A DNA stretch of 64,000 nt from Hoylesella shahii DSM 15611 = JCM 12083 (GTDB lineage Bacteria > Bacteroidota > Bacteroidia > Bacteroidales > Bacteroidaceae), in NCBI RefSeq assembly GCF_000613445.1, contig NZ_BAIZ01000012.1, positions 1-64,000 on the forward strand, given 5' to 3'. Shown here piece after piece: positions 19,493-29,343 of the stretch. How positions within the stretch are numbered: the stretch's first letter is position 1; every line of letters begins with the position of its first letter. The notes below the pieces were generated by a model. That model did not search any database, was not told where the DNA came from, and saw nothing but the letters and a program-made list of their open reading frames with translations. The position numbers and the translations under genes are program-made.

Positions 19493-20183
19493 TGCTTGGA
19501 GACGTATTGTTAACTTGCTTGCTCCCAGGGCTTGTGTGGTGTGTAACACCCGATTAGAACCCCATGAAAACGCTGTTTGTGCACCATGCAACCTTCATTT
19601 GCCACGAACCAACTATGCTCTCGAACCCTATGAAAACGCTTTGGCACAACTGTTTTGGGGACGTGTGAAGGTGGAAAAGTGTGTCGCGCTGCTGCATTAT
19701 CAAGCGGCAGCACCAGTCAGCGCCTTGTTTTATAAACTGAAATATGGCAATATGCCCTATTTGGGCGTAGAGCTGGGCTGGCTTATGGGCAAAGAACTGA
19801 TACCAACAGGCTTTTTTCAAGACGTGGATTTTATTGTGCCTGTGCCCTTAGCCAAGCAAAGGGTAAGACAAAGGGGATATAACCAAAGCGAGATGTTGGC
19901 GCAAGGTGTGGCCCTGGCCACAGGGTTGAAGGTGGAAAACAAACTTATTCGGCGCATTGTGAATACCGAAACACAAACACATAAAGACCGATGGGAACGA
20001 GCCGATAATGTGAATAGTGCCTTCAAATTGATGAAACAACCACCCAAAGCGGGCACACACGTGCTGTTTGTAGACGATGTGGCAACCACAGGGGCCACCC
20101 TTTGCGCCTGCATACGCTGCTTGCAAGATGTGAAAAATATCAAGGTGAGCGTGCTTTGTATGGGGGTTGCTCATGCAAGATGA
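19485..20183 (+). CDS. ComF family phosphoribosyltransferase-like protein
   Basis: 232 residues from MISAWRRIVNLLAPR. N-terminal zinc-binding cysteines CVVCNTRLEPHENAVCAPC, then a type I PRTase core with the PRPP loop HVLFVDDVATTGATLCACI near the C-terminus. VPVPLAKQRVRQRGYNQSEMLA is the family hallmark. Homologues take part in DNA uptake in naturally competent bacteria; in Bacteroidales the role is not established. Overlaps recX by 8 nt. Confidence 0.9.
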   Translation: MISAWRRIVNLLAPRACVVCNTRLEPHENAVCAPCNLHLPRTNYALEPYENALAQLFWGRVKVEKCVALLHYQAAAPVSALFYKLKYGNMPYLGVELGWLMGKELIPTGFFQDVDFIVPVPLAKQRVRQRGYNQSEMLAQGVALATGLKVENKLIRRIVNTETQTHKDRWERADNVNSAFKLMKQPPKAGTHVLFVDDVATTGATLCACIRCLQDVKNIKVSVLCMGVAHAR

Positions 20184-20268
20184 GGTTATGTTTTGAATAT
20201 TTTATTTCATATTTAAGTATAATATAAACCTTATATTGTAGATAAAATATAAAAATGCTTTACTTATA

Positions 20269-20300
20269 TTTGATAAGTTGGAAAACAATTGTTATTTTTG
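20269..20300 (+). promoter_or_regulatory. Strong predicted promoter in the comF-lipoprotein gap
   Basis: TTTG at 20269-20272 and TATTTTTG at 20293-20300 are 20 nt apart. The transcript would run into a six-residue open frame (MPMLYF, from 20331) and then the frame at 20390-20599. Confidence 0.65.
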
Positions 20301-20389
20301 CATAATAGATTATAGGTAAATTCTAAATAATGCCAATGCTGTATTTTTAGCTTTTAGCTGGGTGGATTGGGTTTTGTTCTTGAAGAAAT

Positions 20390-20599
20390 ATGGTGAACAA
20401 TACAACTGAAAGAATAAACAAAAACAGCTTGATAGAAGTGAAAAGGCTGTGCAGCGCAACACGAGGAGCAACGGTTGAACCTTCGACGGGGATTGGTAAG
20501 AACGAGCCTATATATAGAGGTGTAGTGGCTTTTTCAAAAGTAGACTGCTCGTTTGGCTCATTGAGGGTGAAAACCATCATTGTTTGCTTGCTAAAATAA
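20390..20599 (+). CDS. Possible small protein, uncertain
   Basis: A 69-codon frame (MVNNTTERINKNSLIEVKRL...) ending FGSLRVKTIIVCLLK, about 90 nt after a good promoter. An antisense frame of 77 codons (20347-20580) covers the same DNA, so at most one is real. No domain or signal peptide. Listed because of the promoter only. The rest of 20184-20944 holds nothing else I can support. Confidence 0.3.
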   Translation: MVNNTTERINKNSLIEVKRLCSATRGATVEPSTGIGKNEPIYRGVVAFSKVDCSFGSLRVKTIIVCLLK

Positions 20600-20944
20600 A
20601 AAGGTGAGAAGCTATTCGGGAAAACTTAACAATGGCTTTAGCGCTATTGCAGAACAAGACAACAACACTAATGTGGTGTGGTGAGTGGTGGAATAAATGG
20701 AGGTGGCTAGCAAAAAACGCTTGAATTGGAAATGTGTAGAACAGATTGAGAATGTTTGCGTTGTTGGTGCACTTTGATAATGCCATCTGCGTATGGTTAA
20801 ACAGCGATTTTTTTATCCTTAAACCCAAACCGATAACACCGCCCCGTTATCCACAACGGCTTATTTACCAAGCCTAACGCTCGATAAAATGTTGGTGTAA
20901 GGCCAACTATGAAGATGATGTGTAACCCTTAACCAACCGAGGAT

Positions 20945-21866
20945 ATGAAACGAATGATTGGAATTTTCGCCCTGACTTTGGGCATTGGCACTTTGTTTAA
21001 CGCCTGCGATAACGGGCGGAAAACGTCTGCTGGCTCTGATAATAAGGAGGCCACTATGCGTGCCAATGGTGCAGAACCAGTGGATTCGTTCCCGTGGGAC
21101 TTTCCCCAAGACTTCACATTAAAAGATGTGGAAGTGGGCCAAACGGTGCTTTCGCCTGCTGCTTTCTATGGCGGAGCATTGCAAAGGGGCGAGTCGCTAT
21201 CCGAAACATTGTTGCCTATATACAGTAATACGGTAAAGGCTGTGGGGAAATACACCCTTACGGTGGAAGGAATGCACGGCGACATAGACGTGCCACAAGC
21301 CTTGGTGGTGCCCTTTCCTAAGGACGTGAAAGCGCAAAATGGTGATGTGTTGCTTACCTGGTGGCAGTCGGGGCAGGGCTTGCAGCGCGCATCGTGGTAG
21401 ACGATACCAAACAACTAACGCCTAAGGTGTGCTATCTTGACCTTGATTATCGAACGGATGGAAGGGGATTTGCCAATAATCATGCTAACGAAGAATTGAA
21501 ACCCAACTCGTTTAAGGTGCTTAAAAACGGCGAATGGACGTCGGGAGCTCGGTGGCTGTTGAGGATAACGGACTGTGGAAGAGTGCTATTATCCTAAATA
21601 TGCAGGGCGATAAACTGCTACTTACCGATGCGGGTAATCATATCACTGTGGCCGAAAAGTCGAAATGCAAGTTGCTACCCATTGAATTGAACTATAACGA
21701 GGGCGACTCGGTATTTGCTAAGATTGGTCATACGTTTCAACCCGATTGCAAGGTGGTGAAGGTAGACCGACGCGTGGGGAGAATTAGAGTTGAGAAAAAC
21801 GCCCAAACGTATGTGGTTAGTATGCTGGACGTGACCAAAAAACTTGACGAATTGCCCAAGAAATAA
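20945..21866 (+). CDS. Lipoprotein with tandem Tudor/agenet-like domains, two apparent frameshifts
   Basis: About 307 residues after repair. Signal with lipobox GTLFNACDN near residue 20. The N-terminal half (residues 30-150) is unrecognised. The C-terminal half has two short beta-rich repeats, VGSSVAVEDNGLWKSAIIL and EGDSVFAKIGHTFQPDCKVV, that look like SH3-like Tudor/agenet units. The frame breaks near 21392 (GCGC(C)ATCG) and near 21538 (TGG(G)ACG); single added bases rejoin QRA to IVVDD and GEW to DVGSSV. Lies 100 nt before another exported protein on the same strand. Confidence 0.65.
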
Positions 21867-21966
21867 ACCTGTGCATGTGGCTTAGCGGGCATTTGTTGCT
21901 GGCGGGTTTAGGTCCTCTAGCCTTGCTAAATGCATGCAATGAACCTATTAAGAGATGAATATTATC

Positions 21967-22824
21967 ATGAAAAAATTATCGTTAATACCATTGGTGCTGA
22001 TGCTTTTAGGCGTGATGACGGCCAATGCAAGCACATTGAAGCGTAAGTGCAGTAGAGAAAACTTGTCGCTGCTTTGTCTAAAAGATACCTTTGATGAGCA
22101 AAAACAGCATAAAAATACCTTGGACGAGAGCCAAGACGGCTGCTGCTGTGGCGAAGAGGAGGAAGATGAAGCAACGGTTGACGAGAAATATTGGGGCAGT
22201 GCGCTGATTGAAGGCTGGAAAGATATGGGAATAGAACTGCCTGGCGACCTGAAAAATAATAATGTTAAAACGCTTACTTTGGCCTTTTGCAAGGCTTGGC
22301 CCGGAAAGGAAGGCAATCCACAAGAGCTGTTTATCAATTTCGCTAAGAAGAAAGGGCAGTTCAAACAGTTTAATTATGGCTATTCGGATGAACCGGTTAT
22401 CTTCGAAAGTTCCACCAAAGCGTTTAACGATGACAACTCTGGCGACGTGATTTTTGATAATACTAATGGTTGGACGCGCATTGAATGCCTTAACGGACAG
22501 GTGCTAGAGAGCGCGCTATGGACACGCTCTGACGGACATAAATTGCTGATTATTAGTTTGGCTTACGAAGATTCGGAGGTGAACACACATTTGTATGTGG
22601 CATACGATTATAACCCTAAGACGCGCACTTTAACCCCCGATGTAACCATACAAAAAAGCTTAACACAAATAAAGGGCTTGACTTGCCAATTGCCAAAGAA
22701 TGGTAAGGATGTGGGATTGCGTAATTATGGCGAAGGAAACCTGAGATTTTATTATCTCAGATGGAATGGTTATGGCTTTTCTAAACCCGAAAAAACAACC
22801 GAATCTGCGTATTATATCCCATGA
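21967..22824 (+). CDS. Secreted protein, unknown function, Cys- and acid-rich N-terminal segment
   Basis: 285 residues, signal peptide MKKLSLIPLVLMLLGVMTANA (an alternative start lies four codons upstream at 21955). After the signal is an unusual short stretch DGCCCGEEEEDEATV that could bind metal or carry a modification. The remainder is a soluble domain (WGSALIEGWKDMGIELPGD, VIFDNTNGWTRIECLNGQ, HLYVAYDYNPKTRTLTPDV) with no family I recognise. Intact. Probably co-oriented with, but not clearly in an operon with, the preceding lipoprotein. Confidence 0.7.
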   Translation: MKKLSLIPLVLMLLGVMTANASTLKRKCSRENLSLLCLKDTFDEQKQHKNTLDESQDGCCCGEEEEDEATVDEKYWGSALIEGWKDMGIELPGDLKNNNVKTLTLAFCKAWPGKEGNPQELFINFAKKKGQFKQFNYGYSDEPVIFESSTKAFNDDNSGDVIFDNTNGWTRIECLNGQVLESALWTRSDGHKLLIISLAYEDSEVNTHLYVAYDYNPKTRTLTPDVTIQKSLTQIKGLTCQLPKNGKDVGLRNYGEGNLRFYYLRWNGYGFSKPEKTTESAYYIP

Positions 22825-23002
22825 TGTGGGCATCATTTTATTTGCAGAAATAGTTTTGATTACAAAAGATTGGTAACTTTGCTCTTGGTTAGGCGCGTGA
22901 TGCGCGCATATAAAGGTTTAAAATTGAAACGCTAAGAGGATGGCACGCCTAGTTAATGGCCAATAAATCGTTGGCGCAATTGCCTATTTCTACAAGCGAG
23001 TA

Positions 23003-23046
23003 AATAAAAAGAGCGGGTTTGTAGGGGGAAACCCTGCAAACCCGCT
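23003..23046 (-). terminator. Intrinsic terminator of tig
   Basis: A stem AGCGGGTTTG-TAGGG / CCCTG-CAAACCCGCT with a GGAAA loop. The minus strand then reads CTTTTTATTTA. Nothing else was seen between 22825 and 23124. Confidence 0.85.
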
Positions 23047-23124
23047 TATTATTTAAGCCTGGTATTCGCTAAATGGCAACCTTATAAAAAGTGGAAGCAT
23101 GGCGCGATACCTGTAAAGTAAGCC

Positions 23125-24486
23125 TTATTTTTTAACGCTTTCTTCCATCAACTTGTTAAAATCGTCGAGAGAAATTTTCTTCTTCTTCAGCTTAACCACC
23201 TTCTTCAAGACCTCAACCAGCTTGTTTTCAACAGCGCGGTCAACAAATCCATCGAGAGTTTCGCGGTTCTTCAGCATCTCACGCACATAGTTATCAATAG
23301 TTTCATCGGGCAAGTTGGTCATGCCATATTGTGCAAACTGAATGCGAGCTTGCAGGCGAGCAGCTTCAAACACGTCTTCGTCGCTCACCTTTACATCGTA
23401 GGTTTTTACCAAACGCTCCTTGATAAGGTGCCATTTCAGTTCTTCAACGCTAGCTTCGTACTTCTCTTCAACCTCTTTTTCGTCTTTCACGTTCTTCTTC
23501 ATGATGCGTTTTAGCATCTCATCGGGGAACTGAAGCTTGCCCACTTTCTTCTCACAGTAAGCGCGAAGGTCTATCAGCAGTTTGTATTCGCTGTTAGTAA
23601 CGAGTTGGTTGGCAATTCCTTCAGCAATCTTCGAGCGGAAGTCGGCCTCGTCTTTCACGTTGCCTTCGCCATAAACAGCGTCGAACAATTCTTGGTTAAC
23701 GGGAGCTTTGCAGTAACGAGTAATCTCCAATACGTGGAAAGCAAAGTCTGAATCAACGTTGGCAGCCTCTTCTTTGCTGATACCCAGCATCGACGATACT
23801 TCAATCTCGCTTTCAGGGAACGCCTTTTTGGGGTTGAACACCACCACTTGACCGCGTTTCAAGCCGTCGAACAACTTCTTTTGGTCTTCAACCTTAATGT
23901 ATTCGGGCATTAGCGTAGCGCCTTCTTTCACGATACCGCCTTCTTTTTCGCTACCGTCGGCGTTCAATTCCTTCATGTCGCCCTTCAGCATATCTTTGGG
24001 TTGGTAGTCTTCCACCTGTTCGTACTTACCAGCGCGCGAAGCAAACATGTCAACTTGTTCGTCAATCAGTTTGTCGTCAACAGTGATTTCGTAATAGTCG
24101 AGCTTATCTTTGTCAGACAGTTCGAGTTCGAATTCGGGAGCAACAGCAATGTCGAAGACGAAGGTGTAGGGGGCAGGTTTAGCCAAATCTTGAGCTTCTT
24201 GTTTGTCCGAAGGCATGGGTTCGCCCAAGAAATGAATGTTATTGTCTTTAAGATAGCCAAAAAGGTTATCGCCAACAAACTTTTGTATCTCTTCCATCTT
24301 CACCTGTTCGCCAATTTGTTTCTTAATGAGCGCTAGGGGAGCTTGACCGGGACGGAAGCCAGGTAGGTTTGCTTTTTTGCGGTAATCTTTTAGTGCTTTC
24401 TCCACTTTCTCGTTGTAGTCGGCCTCTTCAACGGTGATGGTAAGCAGGCCATTCACCTTGTCGGCGTTTTCAAATGAAATCTTCAT
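23125..24486 (-). CDS. tig: Trigger factor
   Basis: 453 residues, ribosome-bound chaperone for nascent chains. The ribosome-docking signature is NLPGFRPGQAPLALIKKQ near residue 40. A central domain (about 150-245, KGDMKELNADGSEKEGGIV) is in the place of the FKBP fold. The long helical C-terminal cradle is lysine-rich and ends FNKLMEESVKK. Length is usual. Single-gene transcript ending in a strong terminator. Intact. Confidence 0.95.
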   Translation of the reverse strand: MKISFENADKVNGLLTITVEEADYNEKVEKALKDYRKKANLPGFRPGQAPLALIKKQIGEQVKMEEIQKFVGDNLFGYLKDNNIHFLGEPMPSDKQEAQDLAKPAPYTFVFDIAVAPEFELELSDKDKLDYYEITVDDKLIDEQVDMFASRAGKYEQVEDYQPKDMLKGDMKELNADGSEKEGGIVKEGATLMPEYIKVEDQKKLFDGLKRGQVVVFNPKKAFPESEIEVSSMLGISKEEAANVDSDFAFHVLEITRYCKAPVNQELFDAVYGEGNVKDEADFRSKIAEGIANQLVTNSEYKLLIDLRAYCEKKVGKLQFPDEMLKRIMKKNVKDEKEVEEKYEASVEELKWHLIKERLVKTYDVKVSDEDVFEAARLQARIQFAQYGMTNLPDETIDNYVREMLKNRETLDGFVDRAVENKLVEVLKKVVKLKKKKISLDDFNKLMEESVKK

Positions 24487-25005
24487 CTTCTATATATTTA
24501 TTGTTTTGTTATCTTAATGTTTATGTTTGGCAGTCACTAACATCTTTTTAACTAAGACGTTAAGCAACTTGCTGTATTGGTGTTATAGCAGGTTTGTTGC
24601 TCGCAGAAGTTGCCTTAGTTGCATTTGCATGCCCACAATGAAGTGCAAAATTACTTATTATTGCCGTAATTACCTAATATATATGATGAAAAATGATTTT
24701 TGTGTACTTTGATTGTTGCAAAAGTGCGGCGTGGGGGGCGGTGGATTAGATGCGTTGTGTGAGAATGTAATGGGCGAAATGCAACATCGTATTTTATGTT
24801 TTGCAGCAGGGTGTGGGCCGATGATGTGTAAATTAATGGGCAAACGCTTTTTCGATATAAATTTATTCCGTAAATTTGTCGCGTTAGTAACATTTCTGCT
24901 CTCAACAAAGCATCGCATGTTGGCTCATAAACTCACCAACTCACCAACTTACCAACTCACCAACTCACCAACTCACCAACTTACCAACTCATAAACTAAC
25001 ATAAC
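24487..25005. other. Intergenic region tig / exported protein
   Basis: No gene. A minus-strand TAATTTTG (24646-24653) could be the tig promoter, 160 nt upstream of its start. The right end is an octamer repeat tract abutting the next start codon. Confidence 0.5.
24925..24997. repeat. ACCAACTC octamer microsatellite
   Basis: About nine tandem units of ACCAACTC/ACCAACTT/ATAAACTC end 8 nt before the ATG at 25006. The same word family lies upstream of the GH20 gene at 37.5 kb. Confidence 0.9.
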
Positions 25006-25682
25006 ATGAAAAGTAAATTAATTGTAACTTTATTGCTATCGATGGTCATCGTATCATCAACATGGGCAAAAGAACGGCCCGAAGTGAAATGCGTATTAAC
25101 CCTTAACGACGGCAAAACCGTTGAGGATGGTTCTTAAAAGAAGGTTTTAGCACCTACGGACCGGACCGTTTGAAGAATGTGGACGAGATAACCATCACGC
25201 CAACAAAAGACGGTAAGGAAGGCACCACCTACAAGGCCGACGACGTGAAGGTACTTAAATGTATCTACGAGAAAGAAGGACTGCAGAAAGAATACCGTTC
25301 GCTCTATGCATTAAAGCCCATGACACGCCCACTTAACCTCAAACACTCCAATCATAAGTTCTTTTGGATGGTGGGCTATCAGGGTAAGAAAGTAATTGGT
25401 TTCATTTCTGATGCCAGCGTAATCTTTCGCACCTCGGCCACGGAGCGACTGACATCCAAAACGACGGCTTATAGCTATTGTGTGGAGGGCGACGAAGTGG
25501 TAGTAACTTTTTATGCGCCTTCTGGAGGCATCGACATTGGCTCGAAGTCGGAACTGAAAATGAACTTCGAACGCTTTCCAGAGATGGTTGAGCTAATCAA
25601 AAGCAAGGATTTTTCTGTTAAGGAAATGAAAGACAAACCCTTCGCCATGCTCGAAACGCTCGACCAATATTTGGCAAAATAG
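25006..25682 (+). CDS. Secreted protein, unknown function, one apparent frameshift
   Basis: About 225 residues after repair. Signal MKSKLIVTLLLSMVIVSSTWA. The frame breaks near 25127 after GKTVE: one added G (GAGG(G)ATGG) gives GKTVEGWFLKEGFSTYGPDRL and continues into the long frame ending MLETLDQYLAK. The body alternates strands and basic turns (DEITITPTKDGKEGTTYKAD, HKFFWMVGYQGKKVIGFISD), typical of small Bacteroidales secreted proteins. No family recognised. Its start codon directly follows an octamer repeat tract. Confidence 0.65.
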
Positions 25683-25703
25683 GCCTTAGCTTATCTTTGG
25701 CAT

Positions 25704-25780
25704 GATGCAAGGTTGGGCAGTGCCCGCTCTGTTTTGTAGATTTGTTGCGCGACATTGCCAACCTTGCATCCCTAATTTTT
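25704..25780 (+). terminator. Probable terminator of the 25006-25682 gene
   Basis: A perfect 13-bp stem GATGCAAGGTTGG (25704-25716) / CCAACCTTGCATC (25758-25770), then CCTAATTTTT. The loop is 41 nt. The remainder up to 26018 shows no gene. Confidence 0.65.
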
Positions 25781-26018
25781 ATCATCTGTGTCCTTGTTCG
25801 CCCTTAGTACTCACCGCTTAGCATAAACTCTAAACCTTTAACGATAGGGATGAAAACAGTTATATCGAGTCATAATATTTCTAGGAGTATTCCAGATTGG
25901 AACACAAAACCTATAAAACTGAGTTGCACGTAGCAGCCCCACGCCAAGTTGTCGTCTTTAGATATAGTAGTCATAATTAGCTGTATTTGATGTGTTCTTT
26001 GATTTAACTTACTCATTC

Positions 26019-26600
26019 TTATATCGCATCATCCTCCACGTCTGGTTCGAAAATGATACATCCTGCTTCTTTTGGATGGTCTTGCACTAGCAGAGAAGCG
26101 AGTTCTTTACGTAATTTCCATATTATAAGTATGTCGCCTGCTGCTGATGTAATGAAAATTATTCCCCACAACAACAACGACACACTTCTCAAAGGATAGG
26201 CAAGCAATAAGGGGAGTATGCCAAGAATAATCAAAGGCATAAGCCCACCAATCCTATAATGTTGCATGGTTAGCGGCTCTTTGCAATGACAATATGGGGT
26301 TAGCATTGCCCAAATCACGCCAAAGCGAATACTCCTAAATCCGTGCTTTGCAAAACATGCCCATGTGATGCCGTGAATAAGCTCGTGAGCAACAATGCCA
26401 GCAACGAGCATAACGAGCACCAACACAGCTGCTCCCAAGGGGTTTACATCCTTTAAAAGGCTGCCCTCAAAATCTCCAAATGAGGGCGTACCCCACAGAA
26501 CATACCATGTAGCCGAACTGATTAATGCCACAAAGGCAAAGAAAATTAGGGCAAAAACGTTTGCCCAAGCGAGATTGATGGTGACTTTTCGCTGTTTCAT
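26019..26600 (-). CDS. DUF3267 membrane protein, putative zincin metalloprotease
   Basis: 193 residues with four hydrophobic segments (about 12-35, 53-72, 117-135, 138-158). The zincin motif HELIH is at residues 72-76, at the end of the second segment, as in the DUF3267 family of putative membrane metallopeptidases. A second potential metal region is PYCHCKEPL (about 103). Substrate unknown. The acidic C-terminal tail (FEPDVEDDAI) is cytoplasmic by the positive-inside rule. Not obviously in an operon with its neighbours. Confidence 0.8.
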   Translation of the reverse strand: MKQRKVTINLAWANVFALIFFAFVALISSATWYVLWGTPSFGDFEGSLLKDVNPLGAAVLVLVMLVAGIVAHELIHGITWACFAKHGFRSIRFGVIWAMLTPYCHCKEPLTMQHYRIGGLMPLIILGILPLLLAYPLRSVSLLLWGIIFITSAAGDILIIWKLRKELASLLVQDHPKEAGCIIFEPDVEDDAI

Positions 26601-26780
26601 AAGCTAAATAGATAGATGCTTTTATGTTATTTGTTTTGAAGTTGTCTGTCAGGGGGCAGCGTTGTTCCTTGGCTTTCCAAAAGTACTCAATATCATCTAT
26701 CCAAACAAATAAATTATCTACAAAACATTTTCGTGCAGTTATTTTGCACGAAAGGTGTGCAATATCACCGCGAACAGGTT

Positions 26781-29336
26781 TTACAACGAAAAAGAGAGTT
26801 TAAAAAGCAACTCGCTTGGGCGCAAGCGTGTTTGCAGATATATCTGTTGTGCGTTGGCATTGTAGGTTTGTTCCAAGCTTGTTGTTCCCCATACATTGTT
26901 GTATATGAGTGTTGCCTCCCAGCGTTTTTGGCGATAAGACACAGACAGGTCGGTGAAAAAGCTGTTGCTTATGCTCTTGTCTTGGCTCTGAAACAACTCG
27001 TTTGACAGTTCCATCTGCCATTTCCCCGGTAAGAAATAGAGCCTAAGCCAATGGTGAAGAAAGCTTTGCCGGTTGTTGAATAGGGTGTGGTTGTTGCCTT
27101 TTCGCGCGCTCGTGTTATACGAACTCTTGTGTTCAATAGAGAAAACCTCCCACGGATGGTAAGCAATGGCGATACCCGTAGACAGGTCGCGCCTTGTAAA
27201 GTCTACCACCTCTTTGGCAATTAGCAATTGGTATTTGGTGTTGGATGCCGAGGCGTTAAGTTCGATAGACGCTTTACCCCAACCAATAGACTTGCCGATG
27301 CCACCGCTGATGCTGGTGCTGGTGTTGTGGCTTGTGTGTTGCGAGGCTCTGCTTTTATAAAATCCGTCTTCGAAAACGCTTTCGTAAAGCGGCAGATTGC
27401 TTGTGCGACTGTACGAAAGGCCGAGGTTGCCAAACAAGCCCCGTATAACATCGTTGTACTTCCACGTGTTACTTAGCATGTTGGTTGTGGTGGTGTTGAG
27501 CTGCGCCTTTCCCTGTATAAGCGAATAATAGTTGGTAAATACAGGAGCCTCGATATATGAAGAGAAGGCGTTGGGCGACAACGCATGACTGAAAAGCATG
27601 TCCGCGCTCCATCTACTTGTTAGCCGATAGTTGGCAAACACAAAGGGTTCGAGATGGAATGTGGGCTTGCTTTCGTCCCCGTATTTTCGATACAGCAGTT
27701 CGCCACTTAGCCCTGCGTTAAGTCTTAAGCTAGGGCTGATGTAGCTAAGTGAGGGCATTACGTAAACTTGCGCTTGCGTATATGTGGCGTTAAGGCTGGT
27801 GTAGAAGTTGTCTAGCCTCATCTTTTGGCGCTTATAGGCCGCCCCTATGTTGTAGGTTATGTACATTCCAAGCAGCTTATGCCTAAATCCTGTGCTGGCA
27901 TCCCATTCTATTTTTTGCTGCGATATGCGCTCCGTACTGCCGTTGACAAGCAGCAACGAAGAGGGCAGCTCGTTGTAAAGGAAACGCGACTTGATGGATA
28001 ATGTGTTGTTGTTGGACAGGGTTTTAATCCATTCGAAGTTGTCTGAAAGCACTTTCTTGTCTCTGTTTGCCCTTTGAAGTATGGGGGCGTGGTTCAGCAT
28101 GGCCTCTCCCCTCGAACGGTTAAAGCCGATATAGCCCTTGGCAAAGTTGGCGAAATAATGATTGTCTTTGTTTACTTTATAGGTTAGTTCGGCAGACCAT
28201 TCGTTGGTTTTGTCGTTCAACGCTTCGTCTTCTGTAACGCTAACCCCCGTTGTTCCTGCGTCGAGATAGGTCTTGCGCGTGTGTCCTGTCACGTTGGTCT
28301 TGTCTATTAGGCCATTAACCTGCAACCGCAGGTCGTTGTCTTTGGCGGTTTTAAACAGCCAGTTGGTAGCGAAAACGTGCGTATCGTTAAAGTTATAACG
28401 TTGGTCTGAGATTGAGGGCGTGCTTATTGTTACGCTCTCAATCAGCGGGTTGTCCGCCTTTAGCGATGCTTTTGCAGCGGTGTAGTCGATGGTTTCGTGC
28501 CCAATGTCTTTGCCTGTGTTGTTGGTTTTGTACATCGAGATACTCTGTTTGCTTTTCGAAAACAGCATTTCCAGCAGTTGGGCATCGCGTAACAGCTGTG
28601 CCTTGCCTTGTAAGGAAGCACCCAAACCAGCTTCAACAACACTTTGCCACACGTTCTTGGCATCATCTTTCAGCACGATGTTGAGTGCGGCCTGGTCGGA
28701 AAACTTCACCTTCTTCAATGCTTTCACGGGCTGGTGGTCTTCCAGCACTTGCACATTCTTCACTTGGTTGGCCTTGATGTTCTCGCTGGCCAATGCGTAC
28801 TTACCGCCAAGCAGGTCGGCACCTTCGATGTAGAACTTGTTGATGACCTTGCCTTGATACTTAATTTGCCCAGACGGCGAGACCGACAAGCCAGGCATTT
28901 TGGCGATAACGTCGGCAATGCTGCGGTCTTGTTTCTGCATAAATGCAGCCACGCTGTAAGTAAGCGTATCGCCACTTCGCCTTATTTTTTCGGCTTTCAC
29001 CTTCACTTCTTTCAGCATAAAGGCATCGTTCTCCAGCACAACATCCTGTCCCGGCTTAAAGTTGTTCAGCGCAATACACCTTTTTGCATAGCCTATCATG
29101 CTAAACACCAAGTGTTCAGCGGTTTCGGATTGTGGCAATTCGATGGAGAATGTACCGTCTTCGTTGGTGTTGCAAAAGGCAACGGGCCTGTCGTCGCTGG
29201 TTCTCAGTGTTACCGACACGCCTTCTAGGGTGATGCCCTTGTTGTTAACCACCCGTCCGCCTATTGTCTGCGCCGTGGCGTTAAGACAAAACACCGTTAA
29301 GAATATAAGTGCAAATATTTTTCGCAAGTGCATCAT
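26781..29336 (-). CDS. TonB-receptor-like outer-membrane barrel with CarboxypepD_reg domain (copy 2)
   Basis: About 851 residues, intact. The start is taken at 29336 (MMHLRKIFALIFLTV), 7 nt after the GLPGLI stop; 29333 is equally possible. Signal ends FCLNATAQ. A carboxypeptidase-regulatory domain follows (IGGRVVNNKGITLEGVSVTL, residues 25-105), then a plug-like region (VIAKMPGLSVSPSGQIKYQG, YIEGADLLGGKYALASENIK, NVQVLEDHQPVKALKK), then the barrel, ending RPSELLFKLSFSL. It resembles SusC-type proteins only distantly and has no SusD. Last gene of the probable small-protein / GLPGLI / barrel operon. Confidence 0.85.
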   Translation of the reverse strand: MMHLRKIFALIFLTVFCLNATAQTIGGRVVNNKGITLEGVSVTLRTSDDRPVAFCNTNEDGTFSIELPQSETAEHLVFSMIGYAKRCIALNNFKPGQDVVLENDAFMLKEVKVKAEKIRRSGDTLTYSVAAFMQKQDRSIADVIAKMPGLSVSPSGQIKYQGKVINKFYIEGADLLGGKYALASENIKANQVKNVQVLEDHQPVKALKKVKFSDQAALNIVLKDDAKNVWQSVVEAGLGASLQGKAQLLRDAQLLEMLFSKSKQSISMYKTNNTGKDIGHETIDYTAAKASLKADNPLIESVTISTPSISDQRYNFNDTHVFATNWLFKTAKDNDLRLQVNGLIDKTNVTGHTRKTYLDAGTTGVSVTEDEALNDKTNEWSAELTYKVNKDNHYFANFAKGYIGFNRSRGEAMLNHAPILQRANRDKKVLSDNFEWIKTLSNNNTLSIKSRFLYNELPSSLLLVNGSTERISQQKIEWDASTGFRHKLLGMYITYNIGAAYKRQKMRLDNFYTSLNATYTQAQVYVMPSLSYISPSLRLNAGLSGELLYRKYGDESKPTFHLEPFVFANYRLTSRWSADMLFSHALSPNAFSSYIEAPVFTNYYSLIQGKAQLNTTTTNMLSNTWKYNDVIRGLFGNLGLSYSRTSNLPLYESVFEDGFYKSRASQHTSHNTSTSISGGIGKSIGWGKASIELNASASNTKYQLLIAKEVVDFTRRDLSTGIAIAYHPWEVFSIEHKSSYNTSARKGNNHTLFNNRQSFLHHWLRLYFLPGKWQMELSNELFQSQDKSISNSFFTDLSVSYRQKRWEATLIYNNVWGTTSLEQTYNANAQQIYLQTRLRPSELLFKLSFSL

Positions 29337-29343
29337 GAAGCTT

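Noticed and set aside
26781..29336. SusC assignment for the barrel protein
   Set aside because: No SusD gene adjacent, no clear TonB box, and the partner is GLPGLI; left as a TonB-receptor-like barrel.
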